The position numbers and the translations under genes are program-made. The notes below the pieces were generated by a model. The model worked only from the letters and a program-made list of their open reading frames with translations. It was not told the origin of the DNA and ran no database searches. Positions 27,113 to 35,991 of a DNA stretch of 64,000 nucleotides are shown in pieces (positions within the stretch are counted from its first letter, which is position 1; each line of letters starts with the position of its first letter). Origin of the DNA: Oleispira sp963851095 (GTDB lineage Bacteria; Pseudomonadota; Gammaproteobacteria; Pseudomonadales; Oceanobacteraceae); the NCBI GenBank assembly GCA_963851095.1, contig CAWKOX010000009.1, positions 1 to 64,000 of the forward strand, read 5' to 3'.

Positions 27113-27133
27113 CTTATAAATCAATAACTTACA
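27113..27133 (-). repeat. Right arm of the 21-bp inverted repeat
   Basis: Exact reverse complement of 14085-14105, ending in CAATAACTTACA. AGTTAACAAC at 27075-27084 is the second shared motif. Between 26843 and 27249 I see no gene; the gap holds this repeat, an imperfect stem with arms CTAACAA and TTGTTAA (about 27142-27164) and the terminator at 27171. Confidence 0.65.
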
Positions 27134-27170
27134 GTCATTCGGCTAACAACTTTATTGTTAACCGACAATA

Positions 27171-27199
27171 AAAAAGCCCAGTTCAAACTGGGCTTTTTT
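27171..27199. terminator. Terminator at the right edge of the island
   Basis: AGCCCAGTT, loop CAA, ACTGGGCT between an A-run and a T-run. It lies 38 bp past the right repeat and could be the original glmS terminator displaced by the island; it also serves the convergent small gene at 27250. Confidence 0.88.
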
Positions 27200-27249
27200 A
27201 TGTCTGCGTTATATCTCAATAGGAGTATCAATCAGAACGTATGATGGTT

Positions 27250-27453
27250 TTAAACGCCTTCGAAATAATATTCTTCTAAATCTTTTTCGAGAGTTTTGCG
27301 CTCAAGGTGCGCTTCAATAGCACGCCGAGCCATTAATTTATTAGAAGCGGAAGACTCTTTATTTACCACCACGTTGCCTTCTTTATCAAAAGAAACAACC
27401 TGCTCAACAGATTTTTCATGCACGCTTAATGCTGCTTTAGCTGCCCTAGCCAT
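27250..27453 (-). CDS. Small conserved protein (PA3496-like)
   Basis: Protein of 67 residues, charged and probably cytoplasmic. The C-terminal part KLMARRAIEAHLERKTLEKD resembles the short family named after Pseudomonas PA3496 (putative envelope integrity); this is from memory of the motif and not checked. The GGAGAAG ribosome site precedes the ATG. It lies outside the island, between the right-edge terminator and hexR. Confidence 0.55.
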   Translation of the reverse strand: MARAAKAALSVHEKSVEQVVSFDKEGNVVVNKESSASNKLMARRAIEAHLERKTLEKDLEEYYFEGV

Positions 27454-27477
27454 GATACTTCTCCTTGGTCATACTCG

Positions 27478-27516
27478 CTCATAGTCAATAATATAAGGTT
27501 TATATTGTTGCTATGA
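27478..27516. promoter_or_regulatory. Operator-like imperfect palindrome upstream of the small gene
   Basis: TCATAG, CAATAATATAA, GGT, TTATATTGTTG, CTATGA: two nested inverted repeats with one mismatch and one unpaired base. It lies 25-63 bp upstream of the 67-residue gene, the position of a promoter or operator. Confidence 0.4.
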
Positions 27517-27571
27517 CTGTTGTTTTTATTGTTACCTAGAGAATGACACTTTTCATACTAAATGCAATAGG

Positions 27572-28450
27572 TTAATAGTCTAATTTTAGCGATTTAATAC
27601 TATCCTTGATGGCATTTAAATGTTCGATAAAATCGGGCCCACGGCGCTGTGTCACCGCTATAGCCAGCATATCTATGACCATTAGGTGGGCAATGCGAGA
27701 GGTCATTGGCGTAAATTGATCCGTATCTTCATCGATATTGATGAAAATCGGGATATCGGCGGCTAAACTGATGGGGGTGCCTTCTGGCGCCAGACAGATA
27801 ACTGTGGCGTTATAGGTCTGTGCAAGAGAGATAGAATGCAATAGATCTTTGGTGCGACCACTTTGAGAAATGGCGACCACAACGTCTTCTTCATTAAGAG
27901 TAACCGCTGACATTGATTGCATATGGGGGTCACTATAGGTTGCCGTAGCGATCTGTAAGCGGAAAAATTTATGCAAAGCATCCGTCGCAACTGCGGCCGA
28001 TGCACCAAAGCCATAAAACTCTAATCGTCGAGCTTTACTGACCACAGAAGAGGCTTTGGCAATTTGATGAGGTAATAACTGGTCTTTCACTTCATGTAGG
28101 CGCTGAATCGTTGTATCGGCGACTTTTTCGCAAATGTCTTCAATCGAATCATCTTCAGCAATGGCAAATTGGCCAATATTATTCGCAACCGCCAAATCTT
28201 GCGCCAGCTTCACTTTAAACTCTTGAAAGCCATTACAATGAATTGCACGACAAAAGCGCACAATCGTAGGTTCGCTGACTAAGGCTTCTTGAGCAAGGTC
28301 AACAATACGCATGTGAATAACGGAAGCTGAGTGTTGAATGACATAATCGGCAACTTTCACTTCAGACTTACGCATGCTACTGCGATATTGCTCAATGTTG
28401 GCTAAAATTCCATGTCCGTTACTGGCTGAATTTGACACTGTATTATCCAT
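27572..28450 (-). CDS. hexR: MurR/RpiR-family regulator, HexR type
   Basis: Regulator of central sugar metabolism (in Pseudomonas it represses zwf, edd and gap genes and responds to KDPG). The N-terminal HTH_6 domain holds HMRIVDLAQEALVSEPTIVRFCRAIHCNGFQEFKVKL and the C-terminal SIS domain holds RLEFYGFGASAAVATDALHKFF and VVAISQSGRTKDLL. The frame is open to a GTG at 28567, but Met at 28450 (MDNTVSNSASNGH) better fits the family length (292 residues). It is divergent from uvrD. Target operons are not in the window. Confidence 0.88.
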   Translation of the reverse strand: MDNTVSNSASNGHGILANIEQYRSSMRKSEVKVADYVIQHSASVIHMRIVDLAQEALVSEPTIVRFCRAIHCNGFQEFKVKLAQDLAVANNIGQFAIAEDDSIEDICEKVADTTIQRLHEVKDQLLPHQIAKASSVVSKARRLEFYGFGASAAVATDALHKFFRLQIATATYSDPHMQSMSAVTLNEEDVVVAISQSGRTKDLLHSISLAQTYNATVICLAPEGTPISLAADIPIFINIDEDTDQFTPMTSRIAHLMVIDMLAIAVTQRRGPDFIEHLNAIKDSIKSLKLDY

Positions 28451-28576
28451 TTTAGAGATGTCTTCAGTATAACAGGGGTCTGTTATTTTCGGGTCTGTAT
28501 AAATATCCAGTCTTTTGTCAACCAACTCATCAGTCAACTCTGGAGCTAGGCCAGCATTCTGGTACACTGCTGGGTT

Positions 28577-30844
28577 ATGGACGTATCAAGTATTTTAGAT
28601 CATTTAAATGATCCGCAACGCAACGCCGTTGCCGCTAATAGCAAGCATCAAATGGTTCTCGCCGGAGCCGGAACGGGTAAGACACGAGTACTCGTGCACC
28701 GCATCGCCTGGCTTTTACAAGTAGAGAACATCTCGCCATTTTCGATTATGTCGGTGACCTTCACCAACAAAGCGGCGAAAGAAATGCGTGCGCGTTTAGA
28801 AACGCTGATCCAAGTGCCCGTCAATGGTATGTGGGTGGGTACTTTCCACGGTCTTGCGCACCGCTTATTAAAGCAGCATTGGCGCGAAGCTAATCTGCCG
28901 CAGAACTTCCAAATTCTGGATAGCGACGATCAGTTACGACTGGTTAAACGCATCTTAAAAGCGACCGGTGTGGATGAAACTAAATTCCCACCTAAGCAGT
29001 TGCAGTGGTACATCAACGGCCAAAAAGATGAAGGGCGTCGCGCCGCACATGTTGTGCCTTCTGCCGATCCGTTCAGCCGTACTCAATTACAAGTGTATCA
29101 AGCCTATGAGCAAGCCTGCCAGCAAGGCGGCATGGTCGATTTTGGTGAAATTCTATTACGTGCACACGAACTGTGGTTGCATCACCCTGATTTATTAGCT
29201 CATTATCAAGGTCGTTTCCGCAACATCTTGGTAGACGAGTTTCAGGATACCAACGAAATCCAATACGCTTGGATTCGCATGCTCGCAGGGGATCAAGTCT
29301 CTGTGATGGCGGTAGGTGATGACGATCAGTCTATTTATGGCTGGCGCGGGGCAAAAATTGCCAATATCCGCAACTTCCAAAATGATTACCCAGGTGCAGA
29401 GCTGATTAAGCTTGAGCAAAATTATCGTTCTACCGCGACCATTCTTGCCGCCGCGAACGCCGTGATTGAAAACAATACCGGTCGTATGGGGAAAGAGTTA
29501 AAAACCGAGGGTGAGCTGGGTGAGAAAGTTTCGCTCTATTCCGCGTTTAACGAACAAGATGAAGCGCGCTACATCGCCGACCAGATTGAAACCTTTGCTA
29601 ATAGTGGCCGTGCGCGCAAAGACATCGCCATTCTTTATCGCTCCAACGCACAATCTCGAACCTTAGAAGAGTCCTTATTACGCCAAGGTATTCCTTATCG
29701 AATCTATGGTGGCCAGCGCTTCTACGATCGTTTAGAAATTAAAAACGCGTTGTCGTATTTACGTCTGTTATTGAACCGTCACGATGATGCCGCAGTAGAG
29801 CGTGTGATTAATGTGCCCGCCCGTGCTTTAGGGGATAAAACCGTTGCCATTATTCGTGGTCATGCACGTGAGCAAGGTTGTTCTATGTGGCAGGCGGTTT
29901 GTGAAGCAGCAACGTTAGGTATCTTACCAAAACGTGCCAGCTCAGCCGCCCAAGGGTTTGTCGATTTAATCGATACCATGGCAGAGGGTGCAGGGGAATT
30001 AGAGCTGCATGAAATTATGGACCAAGTCATCACCCAATCGGGTTTGATTGAGCACCATAAAAAAGAGAAGGGTGAAAAAGCGCAAGCGCGTTTGGATAAC
30101 CTCGACGAATTAATCAATGCAGCGCGCCAGTTCATCACCCAAGACGGTGTGGATATGGCGATGATGGCAGAAGAAGCCGCGGCCGAAACAGGGGAGGATC
30201 CTGAAGTCTTAATGGAAGGCGCGGCGGATAGCCTTTATGACCTAGCGGTATTCTTAGATACCGCTGCCCTGGATGCGGGTGATACCCAAGCCAGTGAGCA
30301 CGATGACGCTGTTCAGCTGATGACTTTACACTCGGCCAAAGGTTTGGAATTTCCACTGGTATTCCTCACGGGCTTAGAAGAAGGATTATTCCCGCATAAA
30401 ATGTCGATGGACAGCGCCGATGGTTTAGAAGAAGAGCGCCGTTTAGCTTACGTAGGCATTACTCGTGCCATGGAACGTTTGGTGATTACTTACGCCGAAA
30501 ACCGTCGCTTGCATGGCCAAGAAAACTTCAGTACGCCGTCGCGTTTTATTCGTGAAATTCCTTCTGAATATGTTCAGGAAGTGCGTTTAAAAAATACCAT
30601 TACTCGCCCGGTTACGGCCTCAAAATCTTCTAGCTTAAGTTTTACTGAAGATGCGCCAGAAGGTGTTCCGTTCAAAATTGGTGAGCGGGTTTATCATGCC
30701 AAATTTGGTGAAGGCCAAGTACTGCAGTTTGAAGGCGGCGGTGCCAGTGCGCGCATTCAAGTAAATTTTGAATGGGAAGGTACTAAGTGGCTGGTGGTTG
30801 CGTACGCCAAGTTGCAGTCGATGGACGACAATGACGACTTTTAA
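28577..30844 (+). CDS. uvrD: DNA helicase II
   Basis: Superfamily 1 3'-5' helicase for nucleotide excision and mismatch repair, 755 residues. Walker A AGAGTGKT is at residues 29-36, motif Ia is SVTFTNKAAKEM, motif II is VDEFQDTN, motif III is GDDDQSIYGWRGA, motif IV is EQNYRST, motif V is TLHSAKGLEF and motif VI is EERRLAYVGITRA. The C-terminus has the UvrD tail (YHAKFGEGQVLQFEGGG). An acidic insert around EEAAAETGEDPEVLMEGAAD makes it somewhat longer than E. coli UvrD (720). Confidence 0.97.
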   Translation: MDVSSILDHLNDPQRNAVAANSKHQMVLAGAGTGKTRVLVHRIAWLLQVENISPFSIMSVTFTNKAAKEMRARLETLIQVPVNGMWVGTFHGLAHRLLKQHWREANLPQNFQILDSDDQLRLVKRILKATGVDETKFPPKQLQWYINGQKDEGRRAAHVVPSADPFSRTQLQVYQAYEQACQQGGMVDFGEILLRAHELWLHHPDLLAHYQGRFRNILVDEFQDTNEIQYAWIRMLAGDQVSVMAVGDDDQSIYGWRGAKIANIRNFQNDYPGAELIKLEQNYRSTATILAAANAVIENNTGRMGKELKTEGELGEKVSLYSAFNEQDEARYIADQIETFANSGRARKDIAILYRSNAQSRTLEESLLRQGIPYRIYGGQRFYDRLEIKNALSYLRLLLNRHDDAAVERVINVPARALGDKTVAIIRGHAREQGCSMWQAVCEAATLGILPKRASSAAQGFVDLIDTMAEGAGELELHEIMDQVITQSGLIEHHKKEKGEKAQARLDNLDELINAARQFITQDGVDMAMMAEEAAAETGEDPEVLMEGAADSLYDLAVFLDTAALDAGDTQASEHDDAVQLMTLHSAKGLEFPLVFLTGLEEGLFPHKMSMDSADGLEEERRLAYVGITRAMERLVITYAENRRLHGQENFSTPSRFIREIPSEYVQEVRLKNTITRPVTASKSSSLSFTEDAPEGVPFKIGERVYHAKFGEGQVLQFEGGGASARIQVNFEWEGTKWLVVAYAKLQSMDDNDDF

Positions 30845-30994
30845 GTATAACGTTTCTTAATTAATGTCACTCTAAAAAGCATGATTGGGTGTTTGTGGAA
30901 TAAATACTCAATCATAATTTGATTAAATTAAATAACCAATTTAAATAACCACTATTTAGTCATGTTAAGAATTTAAAATAAAAAGGAAAAACTC

Positions 30995-32122
30995 ATGCAG
31001 GCAAAGACCGCCTTTTCAATTATTAAACTAACAGTCATTAGTTTCATCGCAAGTGCTTTAATCGCTTGTGGGCCAGAGAAACAGTCTGAAGCAGCTGGCA
31101 ATACGGCTGTGCAGAAGACCTATAGCTGGAAAATGGTGACATCGTGGCCTAAAAACTTCCCAGGTTTAGGAACCGCCCCAGAGCGCTTCTCTAAAATGGT
31201 TGATGACATGTCAGCGGGTCGCTTAAAAGTTAAAGTGTATGGTGCTGGTGAATTAGTACCTGCGCTGCAAGTATTTGATGCAGTATCACAAGGCACGGCC
31301 GAAATGGGTCATAGCGGCGCGTATTACTGGAAAGGCAAAACGCCCGCTGCGCAGTTTTTCACAACCGTACCGTTTGGCTTAACCGCACAAGAAATGAATG
31401 GTTGGATCTATCACGGTGGTGGCCTTGAATTATGGCAAGAGCTTTACGCGCCGTTTAACTTGATCCCTCTTGCAGGTGGTAATACTGGCGTACAAATGGC
31501 GGGTTGGTTTAATAAAGAAATCAATTCAGTAGAAGACCTTGAGGGTCTGAAAATGCGCATTCCTGGCTTAGGTGGCGAAGTACTAAAGCGCGCGGGTGGC
31601 ACGCCTGTGACCTTACCAGGTGGTGAATTATTTACCTCGCTGCAAACCGGTACTATCGACGCAACAGAATGGGTTGGCCCTTATAACGACCTAGCCTTTG
31701 GTCTGCATAAAGCGGCGAAATACTATTATTACCCTGGCTGGCATGAGCCGGGCTCTATGATGGAACTAACGGTTAATAAACCTGCTTTTGAATCATTACC
31801 CAAAGATCTACAAGTCATTGTTACCACAGCGGCTAAGGCGATTAATGCGGATATGTTGGCGGAATATACCGCACGTAATAATGCGGCGTTAACCGAATTG
31901 GTCGAAAAGCACGGTGTTGATTTGCGTGCATTACCAACGGATGTTTTAAACAAGTTACGTGATCTTTCGAAAGAAGTGGTGGCAGAAGTCGCCGCGCAAG
32001 ATCCGGCATCGCAGAAGGTTTATGATTCGTACATTAAATACCGCGACAGCGTTGTTAAGTACCACTCGATCAGCGAACAGGCTTTTATTAATGCTCGTGA
32101 TGAAAAGAAAGCACCTCTATAA
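30995..32122 (+). CDS. TRAP transporter substrate-binding lipoprotein, DctP/TakP type
   Basis: Extracytoplasmic solute receptor of 375 residues. A lipobox (LIAC, Cys25) replaces the usual cleavable signal, so the receptor is probably anchored. YSWKMVTSWPKNFPGLGTAP, LPGGELFTSLQTGTIDATEW and YYYYPGWHEPG are typical of the TakP branch that binds 2-oxo acids with a metal. The membrane subunits lie 1.4 kb away on the opposite strand (33564-35539), separated by two unrelated genes. The pairing is inferred from proximity. Confidence 0.85.
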   Translation: MQAKTAFSIIKLTVISFIASALIACGPEKQSEAAGNTAVQKTYSWKMVTSWPKNFPGLGTAPERFSKMVDDMSAGRLKVKVYGAGELVPALQVFDAVSQGTAEMGHSGAYYWKGKTPAAQFFTTVPFGLTAQEMNGWIYHGGGLELWQELYAPFNLIPLAGGNTGVQMAGWFNKEINSVEDLEGLKMRIPGLGGEVLKRAGGTPVTLPGGELFTSLQTGTIDATEWVGPYNDLAFGLHKAAKYYYYPGWHEPGSMMELTVNKPAFESLPKDLQVIVTTAAKAINADMLAEYTARNNAALTELVEKHGVDLRALPTDVLNKLRDLSKEVVAEVAAQDPASQKVYDSYIKYRDSVVKYHSISEQAFINARDEKKAPL

Positions 32123-32134
32123 AGTACCTCTATC

Positions 32135-32950
32135 ATGTTATCAATTACCGAACAGACCCTGCAAACTGACAAGTTGATCGCCTTACGTTCTTATTTATTA
32201 ATGATCGTAATAACCATTGCCGCTTTTATCTTGCTGCAAGTGTTTGATCTTAATCAGTCATTATTTTTTACCCTTAACGAAGCTTCAAAAGCGCTGTTAC
32301 CTGATGCACTCGCCGCTCATTTAACCGAATTAGGCAATGGCTCCATCGTGGGTATATTGGCTTTGGGGCTGACGTTAAAATACCCAGCAATTGCCAAGCG
32401 CTTTTTGTTTATTACCTTGATGGCGGGAATTTTAATTGCAGGGTTCAAACAGTTTTTTGCAGACCCCAGACCTGCGGGAGTCTTAGCGCAAACAGATTTT
32501 CATATCATTGGTGATGTGCTAAAAAGATACAGCTTTCCATCGGGTCATACGACCACGGCGTTTGCGATGGCAGGCTTTATTATGCTGACGTTCTCGAGCC
32601 TATCGCTCAGAATATCGGTATTAGCTTTAGCGGTATTGGCGGGAATTTCACGTATCTCTGTTGGCGCGCATTGGCCAGAAGATGTGTTAGCGGGCGCAGC
32701 GTTAGGGTTCATCATTGCGTATGTAGGCTGCTTATTGAGCCTAAAGCCGTTCTCATTAAAAGGCAGTTATGCGGCGGCGGCTTTCTTAGCCTTAGCAGCC
32801 TTAATTGGAAGCTTAACCGCACCCGCAGACTTCCCAGAAATCCCATCGATTGCTTGGGTTCGGTTATTATGCGCAAGTTTGGCGACGGCTATATTGGCCT
32901 ATTATTTGGTACGACTTTATTCTCTGAGAACAAAACAACGCGGAGTCTAA
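32135..32950 (+). CDS. PAP2-family membrane phosphatase
   Basis: Integral membrane protein of 271 residues with the acid phosphatase signature: KQFFADPRP (105-113), SFPSGHTTTAF (PSGH 135-138) and SRISVGAHWPEDV (172-184). All catalytic His, Arg and Asp residues are present. Family members dephosphorylate undecaprenyl pyrophosphate, phosphatidic acid or lipid A; the substrate is not decided here. It lies 12 bp after the TRAP receptor gene, so the two may be co-transcribed. Confidence 0.85.
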   Translation: MLSITEQTLQTDKLIALRSYLLMIVITIAAFILLQVFDLNQSLFFTLNEASKALLPDALAAHLTELGNGSIVGILALGLTLKYPAIAKRFLFITLMAGILIAGFKQFFADPRPAGVLAQTDFHIIGDVLKRYSFPSGHTTTAFAMAGFIMLTFSSLSLRISVLALAVLAGISRISVGAHWPEDVLAGAALGFIIAYVGCLLSLKPFSLKGSYAAAAFLALAALIGSLTAPADFPEIPSIAWVRLLCASLATAILAYYLVRLYSLRTKQRGV

Positions 32951-33029
32951 ATACTCATATCAGACCTAACCCATTAAACAACTTGATGAGTTAGGTTATC
33001 TCTTCAGCATGGCCTATTTCGGTATTACT

Positions 33030-33476
33030 CTAGCGAGGTACATTACGAATACGGCCAAGCTCATCGATCGCGACATAGACAAACGTCGCATCAACGACCT
33101 TGTGTCTTTCACTTTCCCCGAGATTGCGAGTCCACACTTCAACATTAATCTTAATTGATGATTTCCCGATGTCTTCTAGTTTTGTATATACACACACAGC
33201 GCCCCCTACGCGAATAGGAGACATGAATACCATGGAATCCATAGAAACATTGGCAACGCGGCCCTGAGCAATCTTACTAGCAACGCTTTCAGCGGCTTCG
33301 TCCATACGAGCAGTCACCCAGCCCCCAGAAATACCGCCATGAATATTGGTATCTTGGCGACCCGTAATTAAGCGCAAACTTAATTCACCGTTAGGTGCTG
33401 GCTCTTGGTCTTCGGTGGTTGAGGCAGACGAAGACTCTGCGTTGTCTTTTTTACTATTATTGGCGAAAATGTTCAT
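33030..33476 (-). CDS. Acyl-CoA thioesterase, YciA-type hotdog protein
   Basis: Hotdog-fold protein of 148 residues. DTNIHGGISGGWVTARMDEAA matches the YciA active-site helix region (catalytic Asp in the DTN position), and GRVANVSMDSMVFMSPIRVG with INVEVWTRNLGESERHKVVDATFVYVAID completes the fold. It hydrolyses acyl-CoA to free acid and CoA. The N-terminal 35 residues are a charged, low-complexity extension (SSSASTTEDQEPAPNGE). It stands alone, convergent with the PAP2 gene. Confidence 0.85.
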   Translation of the reverse strand: MNIFANNSKKDNAESSSASTTEDQEPAPNGELSLRLITGRQDTNIHGGISGGWVTARMDEAAESVASKIAQGRVANVSMDSMVFMSPIRVGGAVCVYTKLEDIGKSSIKINVEVWTRNLGESERHKVVDATFVYVAIDELGRIRNVPR

Positions 33477-33563
33477 TGTTCTTATTATTCCTAGGAAGTA
33501 TCCGTAGAAGACTGACTTTAAAAAATTGTGTTTAAAGACTGTATTTAAAATTGTCTTTAAAGA

Positions 33564-34937
33564 TTATCCGTAAACCTTATCCGGCAACCAGGTTGCTAAT
33601 TCAGGTACAAAGCTTAACAGCACCAGTACGGCAATTTGTATGGCAATAAACGGTGCAACACCACGATAGATGGCACTGGTCGGTAACTCTTTAGGCGCAA
33701 CTCCGCGTAAATAAAACAACGCAAAGCCAAACGGTGGTGTTAAGAAAGAGGTTTGTAGGTTGATCGCAATCATAATACCCAGCCAAATTGGATCGATTCC
33801 CATGGCCAGCAAAATAGGAGCAACAATCGGCACCACTACAAAGGTGATTTCGATAAAGTCGAGGATGAAACCGAGTAAAAAGATCACCAGCATCACCACC
33901 AGCATGGCACCAACCTTCCCCCCAGGCATGGCTTCGAATAATGCCTGAACCTGCTCATCACCGCCAAAACCACGGAAGACCAAAGAGAAAACCGCCGCGC
34001 CGATAAAAATCATGAAAATCATACTAGTGACTTTTAACGTGCCATCCATGACTTCCTTTAAGCGAGGCAAAGAAAGCTGACCATACATCAGTGCTAAAAT
34101 TGTTGCTCCCGCAGCACCAACCGCCGCAGCTTCTGTTGGCGTTGCAATGCCCGTCAAAATAGAACCTAATACCGCCAGCATTAAGGCCAGTGGAGGTAGC
34201 AAGCCTGCCAGTAACTGCATGGCAAACTTCTTATCTAGCGTTGGGCGATCAACCACCGCAGGCGCCGCTTGTGGCTTTAGCCAAGCGGTCATGCCCATGT
34301 AAGTCATATACAGCGCCACCAATAACAGCCCAGGAATTAATGCACCGACAAATAAATCAGCGACCGAAACCGTATCTGGGCTAAAAATCCCCATGCTAAG
34401 TTGCGCTTGCTGGTAAGCGTTAGATAACACATCCCCCAGAAGAATCAGTGCTGTAGAAGGAGGAATAATTTGCCCCAAGGTTCCCGTCGCACAAATATTA
34501 CCGGCGGCTAAAGAAGGGCTATAGCCACTTTTTAGCATCGCGGGTAAAGAGATAAGCCCCATAGTCACTACTGTTGCACCAATAATCCCAGTACTTGCGG
34601 CCATCAACATGCCCACTAGAATCACCGAAATACCTAAACCACCCCGCAGAGGGCCAAATAATAGCGCCATATTGTGCAGTAGACGTTCAGCGATGCGCGA
34701 CTTTTCTAGCATGATGCCCATGAATACAAATAACGGCACCGCGATTAAAATCTGATTACTTAAAATTCCAAAAATACGATTGGGCAGAGCACTTAAAAAA
34801 GCGCCATCAAAACTACCGGCCAAATAACCCAATCCCGCAATAATTAACGACGTTCCGGCCAAAGAAAACGCAACCGGAAAACCCATCATCAAAACAAGAC
34901 ACACGGCAACGAATAAAACTAAAGGCATCCATTCCAT
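33564..34937 (-). CDS. TRAP transporter large permease, DctM type
   Basis: Large membrane subunit of 457 residues with about 12 hydrophobic segments. The N-terminal pattern MEWMPLVLFVAVCLVLMMGFPVAFSLAG, the conserved GQIIPPSTALILLGD and the C-terminal TSFLTPPFGFALFYLRG are classical for DctM. It carries out sodium-driven uptake together with DctQ and a binding protein. The ATG shares a base with the dctQ stop (TAATG), indicating coupled translation. Confidence 0.93.
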   Translation of the reverse strand: MEWMPLVLFVAVCLVLMMGFPVAFSLAGTSLIIAGLGYLAGSFDGAFLSALPNRIFGILSNQILIAVPLFVFMGIMLEKSRIAERLLHNMALLFGPLRGGLGISVILVGMLMAASTGIIGATVVTMGLISLPAMLKSGYSPSLAAGNICATGTLGQIIPPSTALILLGDVLSNAYQQAQLSMGIFSPDTVSVADLFVGALIPGLLLVALYMTYMGMTAWLKPQAAPAVVDRPTLDKKFAMQLLAGLLPPLALMLAVLGSILTGIATPTEAAAVGAAGATILALMYGQLSLPRLKEVMDGTLKVTSMIFMIFIGAAVFSLVFRGFGGDEQVQALFEAMPGGKVGAMLVVMLVIFLLGFILDFIEITFVVVPIVAPILLAMGIDPIWLGIMIAINLQTSFLTPPFGFALFYLRGVAPKELPTSAIYRGVAPFIAIQIAVLVLLSFVPELATWLPDKVYG

Positions 34938-35539
34938 TATAGCGAGCCTCCCATCTGGTTCGTTGTTGATTCATGTGACTCAGACGCTGGGTGACTGCTT
35001 GCCTGCTGAGTGGCTTGGTGATCTAAGTTGCCAGCGGGTGGAAGTTTGAATACTGTCGTGAGTACATTGCTAACCGCTTGCACGATTAATAATATAGGTA
35101 AAACCACAATCAAGGTTTTAAGCAGATACACAAATGGCAAACCGCCTGCTTCGTGGGATTTTTCACCATTGGCCCACGCGAGATACACGTAATCCCAGCT
35201 GATATAAATCAGAAATAAGCAGGTGGGTAATAATAAAAATAAGGTGCCCAGCAGATCAATGCGCTGTTGCAAAGCCGCAGGCCATTTGTGATAAAACACA
35301 TCAACTCGAACGTGCCCTTGCTGCTGCCAGGTATAAGCCGCCCCAAGCATGAACAAAGACGCATGCAAGTACATCACGGTCTCTTGCATCGCGATAGATG
35401 AATAATCAAAGACATAACGTAGAACCACGACTAAACAGGTGACGATCACCATCGCTAAAGAGAACCAACGGCATATTTTGCCAATGAAACCCGTAAACGT
35501 ATTTAAGCCTGAAACAAAAGAGAGCAAAGACAAAGGCAT
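34937..35539 (-). CDS. TRAP transporter small permease, DctQ type
   Basis: Small membrane subunit of 200 residues with four hydrophobic segments and the DctQ region YSSIAMQETVMYLHASLFMLG, with YTWQQQGHVRVDVFYHKW following. The C-terminal 35 residues form a hydrophilic Ser/His/Gln-rich tail. It is the first gene of the dctQM pair; a receptor gene of the same system lies at 30995 in opposite orientation. Confidence 0.9.
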   Translation of the reverse strand: MPLSLLSFVSGLNTFTGFIGKICRWFSLAMVIVTCLVVVLRYVFDYSSIAMQETVMYLHASLFMLGAAYTWQQQGHVRVDVFYHKWPAALQQRIDLLGTLFLLLPTCLFLIYISWDYVYLAWANGEKSHEAGGLPFVYLLKTLIVVLPILLIVQAVSNVLTTVFKLPPAGNLDHQATQQASSHPASESHESTTNQMGGSL

Positions 35540-35718
35540 GAGAAGTTAATTAAATCTTATTATTGAATGGGCGGAATTATACCTAAGCTGGCCTTGTATC
35601 CCAGTAATAACGGCCAGTTTGACGATATTTTACCTGTATTAGCGATAACGATAATGGAATCAATAGCTTAGAGAATCGAGCTAAAGTGATAAAAATTAGA
35701 AAATAATGAAAAAAGGCA

Positions 35719-35747
35719 TTGACGGAATAGCGGATGCTCTATATTAT
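35719..35747 (+). promoter_or_regulatory. Promoter of the tRNA-Thr gene
   Basis: TTGACG (35719-35724) and TATTAT (35742-35747) with 17 bp between, followed by the GC-rich stretch CTCGCCCC just before the tRNA. A GC-rich discriminator is typical of stringently controlled stable-RNA promoters. Confidence 0.75.
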
Positions 35748-35760
35748 CTCGCCCCAGTTA

Positions 35761-35836
<76 letters not shown>

Positions 35837-35844
35837 AATACTAA

Positions 35845-35877
35845 AACCTCGTTATCGTAAGATAACGGGGTTTTTTT
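35845..35877 (+). terminator. Terminator of the tRNA-Thr gene
   Basis: AACCTCGTTATC, loop GTAA, GATAACGGGGTT, then T-run. The stem includes one G-T pair. It starts nine bases after the tRNA. Confidence 0.9.
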
Positions 35878-35991
35878 ATGTCTGTAAGAAAATCATTATT
35901 GCTTAAAGACGTGAGTACGTTAGAAACCTACAGTGAGGTTACTGTTGTAAGGTTACTGTCTAAGCGTGCTTTTTTGTTGAATCCACTTTTT

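Noticed and set aside
14080..27138. 5-bp target duplication flanking the island
   Set aside because: ATAAT on the left and GTCAT on the right do not match; GTAAC beside the remnant copy does not match either.
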